From Gammaproteobacteria bacterium (GTDB lineage: Bacteria; Pseudomonadota; Gammaproteobacteria; Enterobacterales; Psychrobiaceae): a DNA stretch of 64,000 bases. Shown here in pieces: positions 9,040-17,312 of the stretch. Below the pieces are notes generated by a model. The model saw only the letters and a program-made list of their open reading frames with translations, had not been told where the DNA came from and did not search any database. Location of the stretch: NCBI GenBank assembly GCA_013214945.1, contig JABSRT010000020.1, positions 1-64,000 of the forward strand. The letters are read 5' to 3'. The position numbers and the translations under genes were made by a program. Each line of letters begins with the position of its first letter. The stretch's first letter is position 1.

Positions 9040-9717
9040 TTGACCGATCAAATAAAAAACCGTGTTGTTGGCACTGTCGTCATTTTTGCCTTGGCAATTA
9101 TTTTTCTTCCCGATATTCTAGATGGTAAAAAACAACAAACGAGCACCGAATTTGTCTCCATACCGGTGAAGCCTGTAGCAGCCACCGTTGCACAGATAAT
9201 AGCTGAGCCATCACAGCAAGTTTTAGCACCGAAATCTCCAACCATTGATCCCAAAACTTCGGGAACTCAAAAGTCATCTACAGCCGTTCAGGCTGTTGCT
9301 CAACTCAATGATAAAAAAGTGACCCAGCGTAAGCCAATTGCGTCTAGCGCTAAACCTAAACCTAAACCTAAACCAGCGGCCTCGAGCACGAGCCCTGTGG
9401 TTGCCACATCAGCAGTACCTAAACCAAAAGCGGCAACTTGGCGCAAGCAACCATCAACTAAACCCACGATTAATGCTTGGGCTATTGCAGTGGGCAGTTT
9501 CAATGACCCCGCCAATGCAAAATCCTTATTGGTTAAACTACGTACCAAAGGCTTTACAGCGTTTAGCGTGCCAGCTAAGCCAAGAAAAGGGGATATCAGC
9601 AAGGTTTATGTCGGTCCTTCAACCAGCAAAGCAAAATTGACTAGCTTGCAACCGAAGCTTAAAGCAGCAATTAATGAATCTGGCTACATCACAGTCTATA
9701 ATCCGACTGAAAAATAA
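9040..9717 (+). CDS. dedD: Cell division protein DedD (SPOR domain)
   Basis: DedD is a bitopic inner-membrane protein whose periplasmic SPOR domain binds denuded glycan strands at the septum and supports cell constriction. The 225-residue product has one N-terminal membrane segment (VVGTVVIFALAIIFLPDIL), a Lys/Pro/Ala-rich linker with a KPKPKP run, and a C-terminal SPOR domain (WAIAVGSFNDPANAKSL...). Two in-frame TTG codons compete as start. I prefer 9040: AGGA lies 8 nt upstream and the product then lines up with the E. coli DedD N-terminus, while the TTG at 9034 almost touches the ribosome site. It stands in its usual place before cvpA. Confidence 0.9.
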   Translation: MTDQIKNRVVGTVVIFALAIIFLPDILDGKKQQTSTEFVSIPVKPVAATVAQIIAEPSQQVLAPKSPTIDPKTSGTQKSSTAVQAVAQLNDKKVTQRKPIASSAKPKPKPKPAASSTSPVVATSAVPKPKAATWRKQPSTKPTINAWAIAVGSFNDPANAKSLLVKLRTKGFTAFSVPAKPRKGDISKVYVGPSTSKAKLTSLQPKLKAAINESGYITVYNPTEK

Positions 9718-9815
9718 TCAAAGTCTCCCTCGTTCCACAAAATAGGTAAATTTATGCTAGAAATTTCAAAAAATCTTGGTAGAATTCGCGCAAATTCGTT
9801 AACGGTGTCACACTA

Positions 9816-10316
9816 ATGGCTTTAGTTTGGGTTGATTATGCGATATTGATCATCATTGGGTTATCGACATTGATCAGTTTAACGCGAGGCTTTGTTAAAG
9901 AAGCGCTGTCGCTGGTCGTCTGGGTGATTGCATTTTTTGTTGCCAGTCAATTTTATGGTGATTTAGCGGTCTACTTTACCCAAATCAACGACCAAATGCT
10001 CCGTAATGGCGTTGCTGTGGTGACCTTATTTATCTGTTGCTTAATATTGGGCGCGATCGTTAATTATATTATCGGTCAACTGGTCATAAAAACCGGGCTA
10101 TCAGGCACTGACAGGGTATTAGGCTTAGTTTTTGGTGGTATTAGAGGGGTACTGATTGTTGCCGCACTATTATTTGCTATTGATTCGTTTACGACATTCT
10201 CAAATTCTCAATGGTGGCGACAGTCTCAGCTAATATCTGAGTTTAGCGTTGTCATTGAATGGTTTTTCGAGTACCTGAAACAAAACTCGAGTTTTTTACC
10301 AAATCCAAGTGCCTAA
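9816..10316 (+). CDS. cvpA: CvpA family membrane protein
   Basis: A 166-residue inner-membrane protein with about four hydrophobic segments and the conserved start [20 protein letters not shown]. CvpA is needed for colicin V production in E. coli and is linked to envelope and bile-salt tolerance, but its molecular activity is not settled. It lies 50 nt upstream of purF, a pairing conserved across gammaproteobacteria. The ATG at 9816 gives the expected N-terminus; the ribosome site is weak. Confidence 0.93.
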   Translation: MALVWVDYAILIIIGLSTLISLTRGFVKEALSLVVWVIAFFVASQFYGDLAVYFTQINDQMLRNGVAVVTLFICCLILGAIVNYIIGQLVIKTGLSGTDRVLGLVFGGIRGVLIVAALLFAIDSFTTFSNSQWWRQSQLISEFSVVIEWFFEYLKQNSSFLPNPSA

Positions 10317-10366
10317 AACAGGGCACTTAAATTATACTCGAAACTAGATTCGAGCGAGGAATTACT

Positions 10367-11881
10367 ATGTGTGGTGTTGTTGGTGTTGTTGCTTATTCGG
10401 CGGTCAACCAAGCTCTTTATGATGCATTAACTGTGTTACAGCATCGTGGTCAAGATGCCGCGGGTATTTGTACTGTTGATAATGGAAATTTCCGGTTACG
10501 TAAAGCCAACGGCTTGGTTAGAGACGTTTTTCAAGCGAAACACATGCAGCGCCTACAGGGCACTACGGGCATTGGTCATGTCCGTTATCCTACTGCGGGC
10601 ACTTCTACTTCAGCTGAAGCGCAACCATTTTACGTCAATTCACCATTTGGGATTTCACTGGCACATAACGGTAACTTGACCAACGCCGAAGAACTCCAAG
10701 ACTATTTGTTTAATGTGGCCCGTCGTCATATTAATACCAACTCTGATTCTGAGATTTTACTTAATGTCTTTGCTCACGAGTTATCGGTTATTCCTGCGAT
10801 GGAACTTAAAGCGGTTGATGTTTTTAAAGCCGTAGCACGCACTCATAGCTTGGTTAAAGGCGCGTATGCTGCTGTTGCATTAATCATTGGCCACGGCATG
10901 GTCGCATTTCGTGATCCTTATGGTATTCGACCTCTAGTGCTTGGGCAACGTCAGGCGGGTGATAAAACTGAGTACATGGTCGCCTCTGAAAGTGTTGCCC
11001 TTGATACACTTGGTTTTAGCTTTACCCGTGATATTGGGCCTGGCGAAGCCATTTATGTTGATAATAAAGGTCAACTGCATAGCAAGCAGTGTGCTGAAAA
11101 TCCAAGTTTTTCTCCTTGTATCTTTGAATACGTTTATTTCGCTCGTCCCGATTCATTTATTGATGGGATCTCTGTTTATCAGGCGCGGTTAAATATGGGA
11201 CGGATGCTAGGCAAGAAAATCGCTAAGCAGTGGGAAGACTTAGACATCGATGTGGTGATCCCAATTCCTGAAACATCTTGTGACATTGCGCTTGAAATTG
11301 CCGACGAATTAAATATCCCATACCGTCAGGGTTTTGTTAAAAATCGTTACATTGGTCGCACGTTTATAATGCCAGGCCAGGTCATGCGCCGTAAATCTGT
11401 TAGACAAAAACTCAATGCAATTGCCAGTGAATTTGCGGGTAAAAACGTTTTATTAGTTGATGATTCTATCGTTCGTGGCACGACCTCAGAACAAATCATC
11501 GACATGGCACGTGAATCAGGTGCAGCAAAAGTGTATTTTGCCTCAGCAGCTCCTGAAATAAGATTCCCTAATGTCTACGGTATTGACATGCCGACAGCCA
11601 ATGAACTGATCGCTCACGGTCGAGACGTTGACGAAGTCGCCAAGTTAATCGGTGCTGATGCGCTAATTTACCAAGATATTTCTGACTTGGTTGATGCAGT
11701 CGGTAGGGATAACAAATCAATTATCCAATTCGAAACGTCAGTATTTAATGGTAATTACGTCACGGGTGATATTAGCCAAAGTTATTTAGACCGAGTAACA
11801 GGTCTACGTAATGATTCAGCGAAAGATCCCCAGGGCAATGCTGAAATAACCAATATAGACCTGCATAACGAAGAGGCATAA
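10367..11881 (+). CDS. purF: Amidophosphoribosyltransferase
   Basis: PurF makes 5-phosphoribosylamine from PRPP and glutamine, the first committed step of purine synthesis. After removal of Met1 the N-terminal nucleophile is Cys2 (MCGVVGVV), heading the Ntn-type glutaminase domain. The C-terminal phosphoribosyltransferase domain carries the PRPP loop [14 protein letters not shown] near residue 361. At 504 residues the length equals the E. coli enzyme. GAGGAA just before the ATG is a good ribosome site. A strong terminator closes the truA-to-purF block. Confidence 0.98.
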   Translation: MCGVVGVVAYSAVNQALYDALTVLQHRGQDAAGICTVDNGNFRLRKANGLVRDVFQAKHMQRLQGTTGIGHVRYPTAGTSTSAEAQPFYVNSPFGISLAHNGNLTNAEELQDYLFNVARRHINTNSDSEILLNVFAHELSVIPAMELKAVDVFKAVARTHSLVKGAYAAVALIIGHGMVAFRDPYGIRPLVLGQRQAGDKTEYMVASESVALDTLGFSFTRDIGPGEAIYVDNKGQLHSKQCAENPSFSPCIFEYVYFARPDSFIDGISVYQARLNMGRMLGKKIAKQWEDLDIDVVIPIPETSCDIALEIADELNIPYRQGFVKNRYIGRTFIMPGQVMRRKSVRQKLNAIASEFAGKNVLLVDDSIVRGTTSEQIIDMARESGAAKVYFASAAPEIRFPNVYGIDMPTANELIAHGRDVDEVAKLIGADALIYQDISDLVDAVGRDNKSIIQFETSVFNGNYVTGDISQSYLDRVTGLRNDSAKDPQGNAEITNIDLHNEEA

Positions 11882-11917
11882 CCACCGCGCTTTTTGTTCG
11901 GTGATATTCGATAGCTC

Positions 11918-11953
11918 AAAGACCACAAACGTACAAAGTTTGTGGTCTTTTTT
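11918..11953 (+). terminator. Intrinsic terminator after purF
   Basis: A perfect 13-bp stem (11918-11930 with 11938-11950), a 7-nt loop and a run of T to 11953: a textbook Rho-independent terminator 37 nt after purF. Confidence 0.92.
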
Positions 11954-12525
11954 ATGCCTGTTATTAACTGATTAATCCGTTATTTATCAAGGTTACTAAC
12001 CTGAGTGCCGGATAAGCGAATTTGCCCAATAGCCAGCTATTTATTCGTAAAAATGCCTTGATATCTACTAAAATTTCGTCACTGGGAGTTGACTATATTT
12101 GTATTCTTTTTTTTCATAGTGTTACAAAACCTTTATCCAGAAATCAGGTTAACTACAAGATCAGCCTACTGTTCCACGTCACTAATTCGACCACTTGGTG
12201 GTAATAATATTTTGGATCTGACGCTAAAACTGTCTTAGTTTTGCTTTGTTTTAAAATCAAACAACGTGGTAGAGGTTTACCTGTCGCTTGATGTGAGAGA
12301 AATCGGTCGACTATTATACAAATAAGCCGCACATATACTTGTTATTAAATGTTAAAAATGTTAAAAATTAATTAGGTGTATTACTCTAATGGTTTTTCAC
12401 TGGTTCAAAGGTGAAACAATTAGTTGCTACAGCAGCGAGATTGCGGTAACAATTATATATATATCAATAGAGTTATGTAATCTAACTACAAAAAACAATA
12501 ACAATAATAATTACGGGAAGCAGAG
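11954..12525. other. 572-bp gene-free leader upstream of the DUF1302 gene
   Basis: No convincing gene; a 60-codon frame at 12022-12204 has no ribosome site and a low-complexity product. The DNA is AT-rich with a direct repeat of ATGTTAAAA near 12347-12365 and an ATATATATAT tract near 12455. The promoter of the DUF1302-DUF1329 pair must lie here, but no regulator motif was recognised. Confidence 0.5.
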
Positions 12526-14676
12526 ATGAATAAAATGAATGTTTTTAACAAGTCTGTCTTAGCCGCTGGTATCAGCGTTGCGCTTAGTGCGCTGGCGATA
12601 CCTGCAGCCCATGCTGTCAGTATCAATTGGGGTGAAATTGAAGGAAGTTTTGACTCGACTTTTTCTGCGGGCATCTCATGGCGCACCGAAAGTCGCGATT
12701 ACGATAACCTAATAGGTAAGTCCAATAATCCTAATAATGGATTAGACTGGTCCAACTACACCGCCTTTGGAAATAGCAAATACTTAAGCAGTGAGATCTT
12801 CGCTAAAGATGGCGGTTATTCAACAAATGGTGATTTAGCCAATTTGGCCTGGGCCAAAGGTGATGCTTTTAGTCAAACCCTAAAAGGGCTACACGAACTC
12901 GATTTGTCATATCGCAACTATGGTTTGTTTGTCCGCGGCATGTATTATAAAGATTTTGCGCTTGATTCTGCGCTTAATTATACCCGCGAGTTAGACATAG
13001 GTACTGATACTGAACGTTCAATTGATGTTTGTCGCGATGATGACGCGGCTGATACTGCTTGTTCTGACATTCGGTTACTCGATGCCTATGTTACCGCTGA
13101 TTATGACTGGGGCGATGTGCCTGTGTCATTCCGGGTTGGTCAACAAGTGATAAGTTGGGGCGAAAGCGCACTTATTTCTCATGGTATCTCTTCAATTAAC
13201 GCAGTAGATGTTGGCCGTTTACGAACGCCTGGTGCAGAACTTAAAGAAGCCTTTATTCCCCAAGGCATGGTGTCTTTCTCGGCCGGTTTAACCGATAACT
13301 TGTCAATGGAAGTATTTTACCAATACCAATGGGAGCCAATTGTGGTCCCGGTCGGTGGTACTTATTTTGCCAGCAATGATTTTGTCAGTGAAGGTGGTCA
13401 ATTTAATGCAGTGCAATTAGGGTTTAGTGGTAATCCAGATATTGATCGTGATTTTATTGTTGCACAATACGCTGGTCTGGTCGGAAGTAACCAGCTAGGC
13501 GCTGTGTTAGCCGGGGCACAAGATCCTACCGCCACTGCAGCAGAAAGAGCAGCTTCAGCAGCATTATTTGGTCAGATGATGTTAGCTTACCCGACTAAAG
13601 TCACACTCAAAGTTGAAAATGAGGAAGCAGAAGACGATGGTCAATATGGCATAAAGTTTTCTTATTTTGTTGACGATACCGAATTTGGTTTTTATCACAT
13701 GAACTACCACAGCCGCCGCCCGATTATTTCAGGCCAAGCCGCTAACTTTACCACTGGTGCAATACAAAGGGATGCCGCTATACTTCTTACTGCGGCTGAG
13801 ATTGATGCTGATGTGATCAATAGTCTAGAAACCTTCTCTAAAGCGAAAATCGTTTACCCTGAGGATATTAAACTCTATGGCTTTAGTTTTAATACCACTA
13901 TTGGTAATACTTCAGTCGCGGGTGAAATTGCTCACCGGGTAGATGAGCCATTGCAAATTGATGATGTTGAATTGTTATTTGCGGCAATGCCACAACAATT
14001 AGCAAACGCAGCAGCTGCTTCTTATAATGCGATAAATGGCACTTCATTAACTTGTGCTGATGCTGCAGTTCAAGCAGATCCACGCTGTTTCTATGAAGGT
14101 ATTTCGCAAATGGACACCGTTGATCCTGGTGGCGTTGCAGACGGTTATGTTTTATTAGATACCACACAGGCACAAGTTAACTTCACTCACTTATTTGGGC
14201 CAACGCTTGGCGCCGACAATCTCATCGTTTTTGCTGAAATCGGTGGTGTTTGGATCCATGGCATGCCAAATCAAGAAGAGTTACGCTTAAATGGGCCTGG
14301 TACTTCACGCTCAGCTAGCTATGAAGGTCTTGAGTCGGTAATTGTAGCGACCCATAATGGTCCTGAAACTAACCCTTTCCCAACCGATTTTGCTTGGGGC
14401 TACCGCCTAGTGGTAAAAACCGAACATAATAATGTTTTTGCAGGCATTAACGCATCAACTCAACTGGTTTTCTCGCATGATGTTGACGGCATCACTCCTG
14501 ATCCAATTTACTTATTTGCAGAAGGGTCGAAATCGATCGGCGCGTCACTTACCTTTGATTATCAAAACCGTTGGTCGGCAACCGTTGGCTACAATGCATT
14601 CTGGGGTGGTAAAGGTACGATAAACGCAATGGAAGACAAAGACTTTGCATCATTTAGCATTAAATATTCAATTTAA
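12526..14676 (+). CDS. DUF1302 family outer-membrane barrel protein
   Basis: A 716-residue exported protein. Residues 1-30 are a Sec signal peptide ending at AHA. The mature part begins INWGEIEGSFDSTFSAGISW, the usual opening of DUF1302 proteins, and consists of alternating aromatic/polar strands, as in a large beta-barrel, ending in a strand with an aromatic residue near the C-terminus (FASFSIKYSI). DUF1302 proteins nearly always sit beside a DUF1329 gene, as here 15 nt downstream. The substrate is unknown; proposals for the family centre on hydrophobic or lipid-like compounds. The ribosome site GGGAAG precedes the ATG, and a second in-frame ATG three codons later is possible. The barrel assignment is from pattern, not structure. 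Confidence 0.8.
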   Translation: MNKMNVFNKSVLAAGISVALSALAIPAAHAVSINWGEIEGSFDSTFSAGISWRTESRDYDNLIGKSNNPNNGLDWSNYTAFGNSKYLSSEIFAKDGGYSTNGDLANLAWAKGDAFSQTLKGLHELDLSYRNYGLFVRGMYYKDFALDSALNYTRELDIGTDTERSIDVCRDDDAADTACSDIRLLDAYVTADYDWGDVPVSFRVGQQVISWGESALISHGISSINAVDVGRLRTPGAELKEAFIPQGMVSFSAGLTDNLSMEVFYQYQWEPIVVPVGGTYFASNDFVSEGGQFNAVQLGFSGNPDIDRDFIVAQYAGLVGSNQLGAVLAGAQDPTATAAERAASAALFGQMMLAYPTKVTLKVENEEAEDDGQYGIKFSYFVDDTEFGFYHMNYHSRRPIISGQAANFTTGAIQRDAAILLTAAEIDADVINSLETFSKAKIVYPEDIKLYGFSFNTTIGNTSVAGEIAHRVDEPLQIDDVELLFAAMPQQLANAAAASYNAINGTSLTCADAAVQADPRCFYEGISQMDTVDPGGVADGYVLLDTTQAQVNFTHLFGPTLGADNLIVFAEIGGVWIHGMPNQEELRLNGPGTSRSASYEGLESVIVATHNGPETNPFPTDFAWGYRLVVKTEHNNVFAGINASTQLVFSHDVDGITPDPIYLFAEGSKSIGASLTFDYQNRWSATVGYNAFWGGKGTINAMEDKDFASFSIKYSI

Positions 14677-14691
14677 CGGGTGAATAATAAT

Positions 14692-16053
14692 ATGAAAAAA
14701 CTCACACTCATTTCAGCAGTATCGTTGGCATTAATTACGCAAGCGGCAACCGCTAAAGTAACAGAGCAACAGGCACAACAACTGGGAACTACCTTAACGC
14801 CATCGGGTGCTGTCGCTGCAGCGAATGCCGATGGCTCTATTCCTGCTTGGACCGGAGGTATCACTAAACCAGTTGCTGGTTATGTTAAGGGTGAGCACCA
14901 TGTTGATCCTTTCGCGAGCGACCAAGTGCTAATGACCTTAACCAAAGATAATTATTTGCAATATAAAGATAATTTAACCGCTGGTCAGATCAAATTATTT
15001 GAGTCTTACCCTGATAGCTTTAAAATGAATATTTACCCAAGTCGTCGTAGTGCATCGGTGCCTGAGCATGTGTATGCCGCCACTAAAAAGAATGCGACAT
15101 CAGCCGAATTGATCCTTGGCGGTAATGGCCTTAAAAATGCCATTATGGGCGTACCATTTCCAATTCCACAAACCGGTTTAGAGGTTATTTGGAATCATAT
15201 TACCCGTTATCGTGGCGTTAATGTTGATACCAGAGCATCACAGGCTGCGCCGACGGCTTCGGGTGATTTCACTGTTATAAAGATGAAAAACATTATCAGC
15301 TTTAAGTATACTCAGCCGGGAATGACAGCAGAAAAGCTTACTGCTGATAATAATATCTTCTTATTTAGACAAACGGTGACCCAACCTGCACGTTTAGCCG
15401 GTACTTCACTACTAGTTCATGAAACACTAAACCAAAACTCAGAGCCGCGTAAAGCGTGGACATATAATACTGGCCAGCGTCGCGTACGTCGTGCACCCAA
15501 TGTTGCATTTGATACGCCGGGCACTGCGTCTGACGGCTTAAGAACCACTGATGATTTTGACATGTACAACGGATCGCCATCGCGTTATGACTGGAAACTG
15601 GTTGGCAAAAAAGAAATATACATTCCGTATAACTCTTATAAGTTACATGCCAAAGGCGTAGATTATGACGACTTACTTCAGCCTGGACATTTAAACCAAG
15701 ACTTCGTACGTTACGAAAAGCACCGTGTTTGGCAAGTTGAGGCCACGCTAAAAGAGGGCATGCGTCACACGTATAAGAAACGCGTTTTCTTTATTGACGA
15801 AGATAATTGGCAAGTATCAATCGCTGATATATATGACAACCGCGATCAACTTTATCGGGTAGCAATGGCTCATGAGTTAAACTATTACGAAGTACCAGTA
15901 TCGTGGTCAACGCTTGAAGTATTCCACGATTTCCAGTCTCGTCGTTATATCGCGATTGGCTTGGATAACAATGATAAAATGTTTAATTTCGATGCGCCAT
16001 TAAAGGACAAAGATTTTACTCCGCAAGCATTACGACGAGCGGGACGCCGCTAA
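14692..16053 (+). CDS. DUF1329 family periplasmic protein (LolA-like superfamily)
   Basis: A 453-residue secreted protein with signal peptide MKKLTLISAVSLALITQAATA and the family hallmark LTPSGAVAAANADGSIPAWTG just after it. DUF1329 is placed among LolA/LolB-like folds, which carry lipidated or hydrophobic cargo across the periplasm; that link is from family knowledge. I choose the ATG at 14692 over the GTG at 14680 because it gives a clean signal peptide. It follows the DUF1302 gene by 15 nt and is closed by a terminator, so the two are probably one transcript. Length is normal and no truncation is visible. Confidence 0.85.
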   Translation: MKKLTLISAVSLALITQAATAKVTEQQAQQLGTTLTPSGAVAAANADGSIPAWTGGITKPVAGYVKGEHHVDPFASDQVLMTLTKDNYLQYKDNLTAGQIKLFESYPDSFKMNIYPSRRSASVPEHVYAATKKNATSAELILGGNGLKNAIMGVPFPIPQTGLEVIWNHITRYRGVNVDTRASQAAPTASGDFTVIKMKNIISFKYTQPGMTAEKLTADNNIFLFRQTVTQPARLAGTSLLVHETLNQNSEPRKAWTYNTGQRRVRRAPNVAFDTPGTASDGLRTTDDFDMYNGSPSRYDWKLVGKKEIYIPYNSYKLHAKGVDYDDLLQPGHLNQDFVRYEKHRVWQVEATLKEGMRHTYKKRVFFIDEDNWQVSIADIYDNRDQLYRVAMAHELNYYEVPVSWSTLEVFHDFQSRRYIAIGLDNNDKMFNFDAPLKDKDFTPQALRRAGRR

Positions 16054-16060
16054 CCACATT

Positions 16061-16084
16061 AAGCCGGTTTCGACCGGCTTTTTT
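16061..16084 (+). terminator. Intrinsic terminator with UUCG tetraloop
   Basis: AAGCCGGT (16061-16068) and ACCGGCTT (16073-16080) enclose a TTCG loop, followed by TTTT. This very stable stem lies 8 nt after the DUF1329 stop and splits the four-gene cluster into two transcripts. Confidence 0.92.
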
Positions 16085-16105
16085 AGGTTTATAGCGGATG
16101 TTCAA

Positions 16106-16203
16106 ACGCATGTTTATAAGCGTCAGAAAAATCAGGACCTTAGGTCCGATGTATAATACCATTTGGTATAAATTGGTAGTTGTCAACTTAGTGTAAGTTG
16201 ACG
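16106..16203. repeat. Array of short hairpins, possible REP-like element
   Basis: Within about 100 bp there are four inverted repeats. ACGC/GCGT is at 16106-16123. ATC-A-GGACC/GGTCC-GAT is at 16131-16150 with one bulged A. ATACC/GGTAT is at 16156-16169. A perfect 9-bp GTCAACTTA/TAAGTTGAC is at 16182-16202 with a 3-nt loop. The spacing and density exceed what the terminator upstream needs. It could be a dispersed repeat or a structured leader for the downstream YCF48 gene. Confidence 0.4.
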
Positions 16204-16289
16204 TTTAGCTAGTTAGCACCACATAACCATGCTTGAACAGCTATTGTTATGATGGTTACCGTAGCAGCTAGTGAAGAGGAATCGTATAT

Positions 16290-17306
16290 ATGAGTAACAA
16301 GTTTACATCACTCACTTTGGCCTTGTGTTTAACCAGTACGGCGCAAGCAGCCATTGAATCAGGCTCGGTAGCTGCCCAAACCGTTAGGCTGGCCGCAACA
16401 GCGCCGATAATGGCAATCAGTACCACTGAGGAACATACCTTAGCCGTTGGCGATCGCGGCACCATTTTAAGCCGCAACGCCCAGCATTGGCAGCAAGCGG
16501 CTGTGCCAGTTAACGTGTTATTAACCGACATTAGCTGGGGCGATAAAAACACGGCGTGGGTCGTCGGTCACGACGCCACCATTGTAACAACTGCCGATGG
16601 CGGTAATTCATGGCAGTTGCAACAATATATTCCTTCATTAGATCGGCCCTTATTAGACGTGTATTTCGCCAATGCTCGCCAAGGAATAGCTGTCGGGGCT
16701 TACGGTTTGTATTTTTCGACTAATGACGGTGGTAAGCAATGGCAGCAGCAGTTTTTGATGAGCTTATTACCCCAAGACGATATTGATTATTTACAAGAAG
16801 TTAAACTTGAAAGTGAAGAAGAATACCAGTTCGAAATTGCGTCAATTTTACCGCATTTCAATCAAGTTATTGCGTTAAACGACCAGCAACTGCTGATGGT
16901 TGGCGAGCTCGGGTTAATTGCGTTGTCAGATGATATGGGACAAAACTGGCGTCGTTTGGACGATATTTATGCCGGCTCATTTTTTAGTGCGTTAAAGACC
17001 AAGCAACAGACTATCTTGATTGGCGGTTTACGTGGCAATGTATTTCGTTCAACGGATACTGGTCATTCGTGGCAGCAAGTAACGTTGGACAATAACTACA
17101 GTGTTAATAAATTTCATCAGTTAGCCGATGGCACGATTTATATAGCCCAAAACAATGGGGTGCTACTTAAGTCAACTGACGACGGTCGCACGTTTGAGCA
17201 AGCGGCCTTATATAAAGGCAAAGACCTTGTTGGCATTACTCAGGTTGGCGAGCAGCTTTGGTTAGCCAGCAGTAAAGGCTTAACTAAACATCTGATAACA
17301 CAGTAG
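16290..17306 (+). CDS. YCF48/BNR-repeat beta-propeller protein, exported
   Basis: A 338-residue protein with a short signal peptide ending near AQA and five to six Asp-box type repeats (DGGNSWQ, NDGGKQWQ, DMGQNWRR, DTGHSWQQ, DDGRTFEQ), the signature of YCF48/photosystem II stability factor-like propellers. There is no photosynthesis here: bacterial homologues are commonly found next to MMPL/RND transporter genes and DUF1302/DUF1329 genes. It probably acts as a periplasmic scaffold or cargo-binding partner. Its stop is 6 nt before the transporter start, so translation is likely coupled. Confidence 0.8.
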   Translation: MSNKFTSLTLALCLTSTAQAAIESGSVAAQTVRLAATAPIMAISTTEEHTLAVGDRGTILSRNAQHWQQAAVPVNVLLTDISWGDKNTAWVVGHDATIVTTADGGNSWQLQQYIPSLDRPLLDVYFANARQGIAVGAYGLYFSTNDGGKQWQQQFLMSLLPQDDIDYLQEVKLESEEEYQFEIASILPHFNQVIALNDQQLLMVGELGLIALSDDMGQNWRRLDDIYAGSFFSALKTKQQTILIGGLRGNVFRSTDTGHSWQQVTLDNNYSVNKFHQLADGTIYIAQNNGVLLKSTDDGRTFEQAALYKGKDLVGITQVGEQLWLASSKGLTKHLITQ

Positions 17307-17312
17307 GACTTC

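Noticed and set aside
9788-9803. PurR-box-like sequence before cvpA-purF
   Set aside because: Only about 9 of 16 positions fit the PurR consensus and the second half-site is poor, so it is not reported as a site.
12022-12204. 60-codon frame upstream of the DUF1302 gene
   Set aside because: No ribosome site, no family likeness, and composition like the AT-rich leader around it.
16290-17306. Photosystem II assembly role for the YCF48-like protein
   Set aside because: No photosynthetic gene is present; homologues beside MMPL transporters in heterotrophs are common, so the name reflects the fold only.
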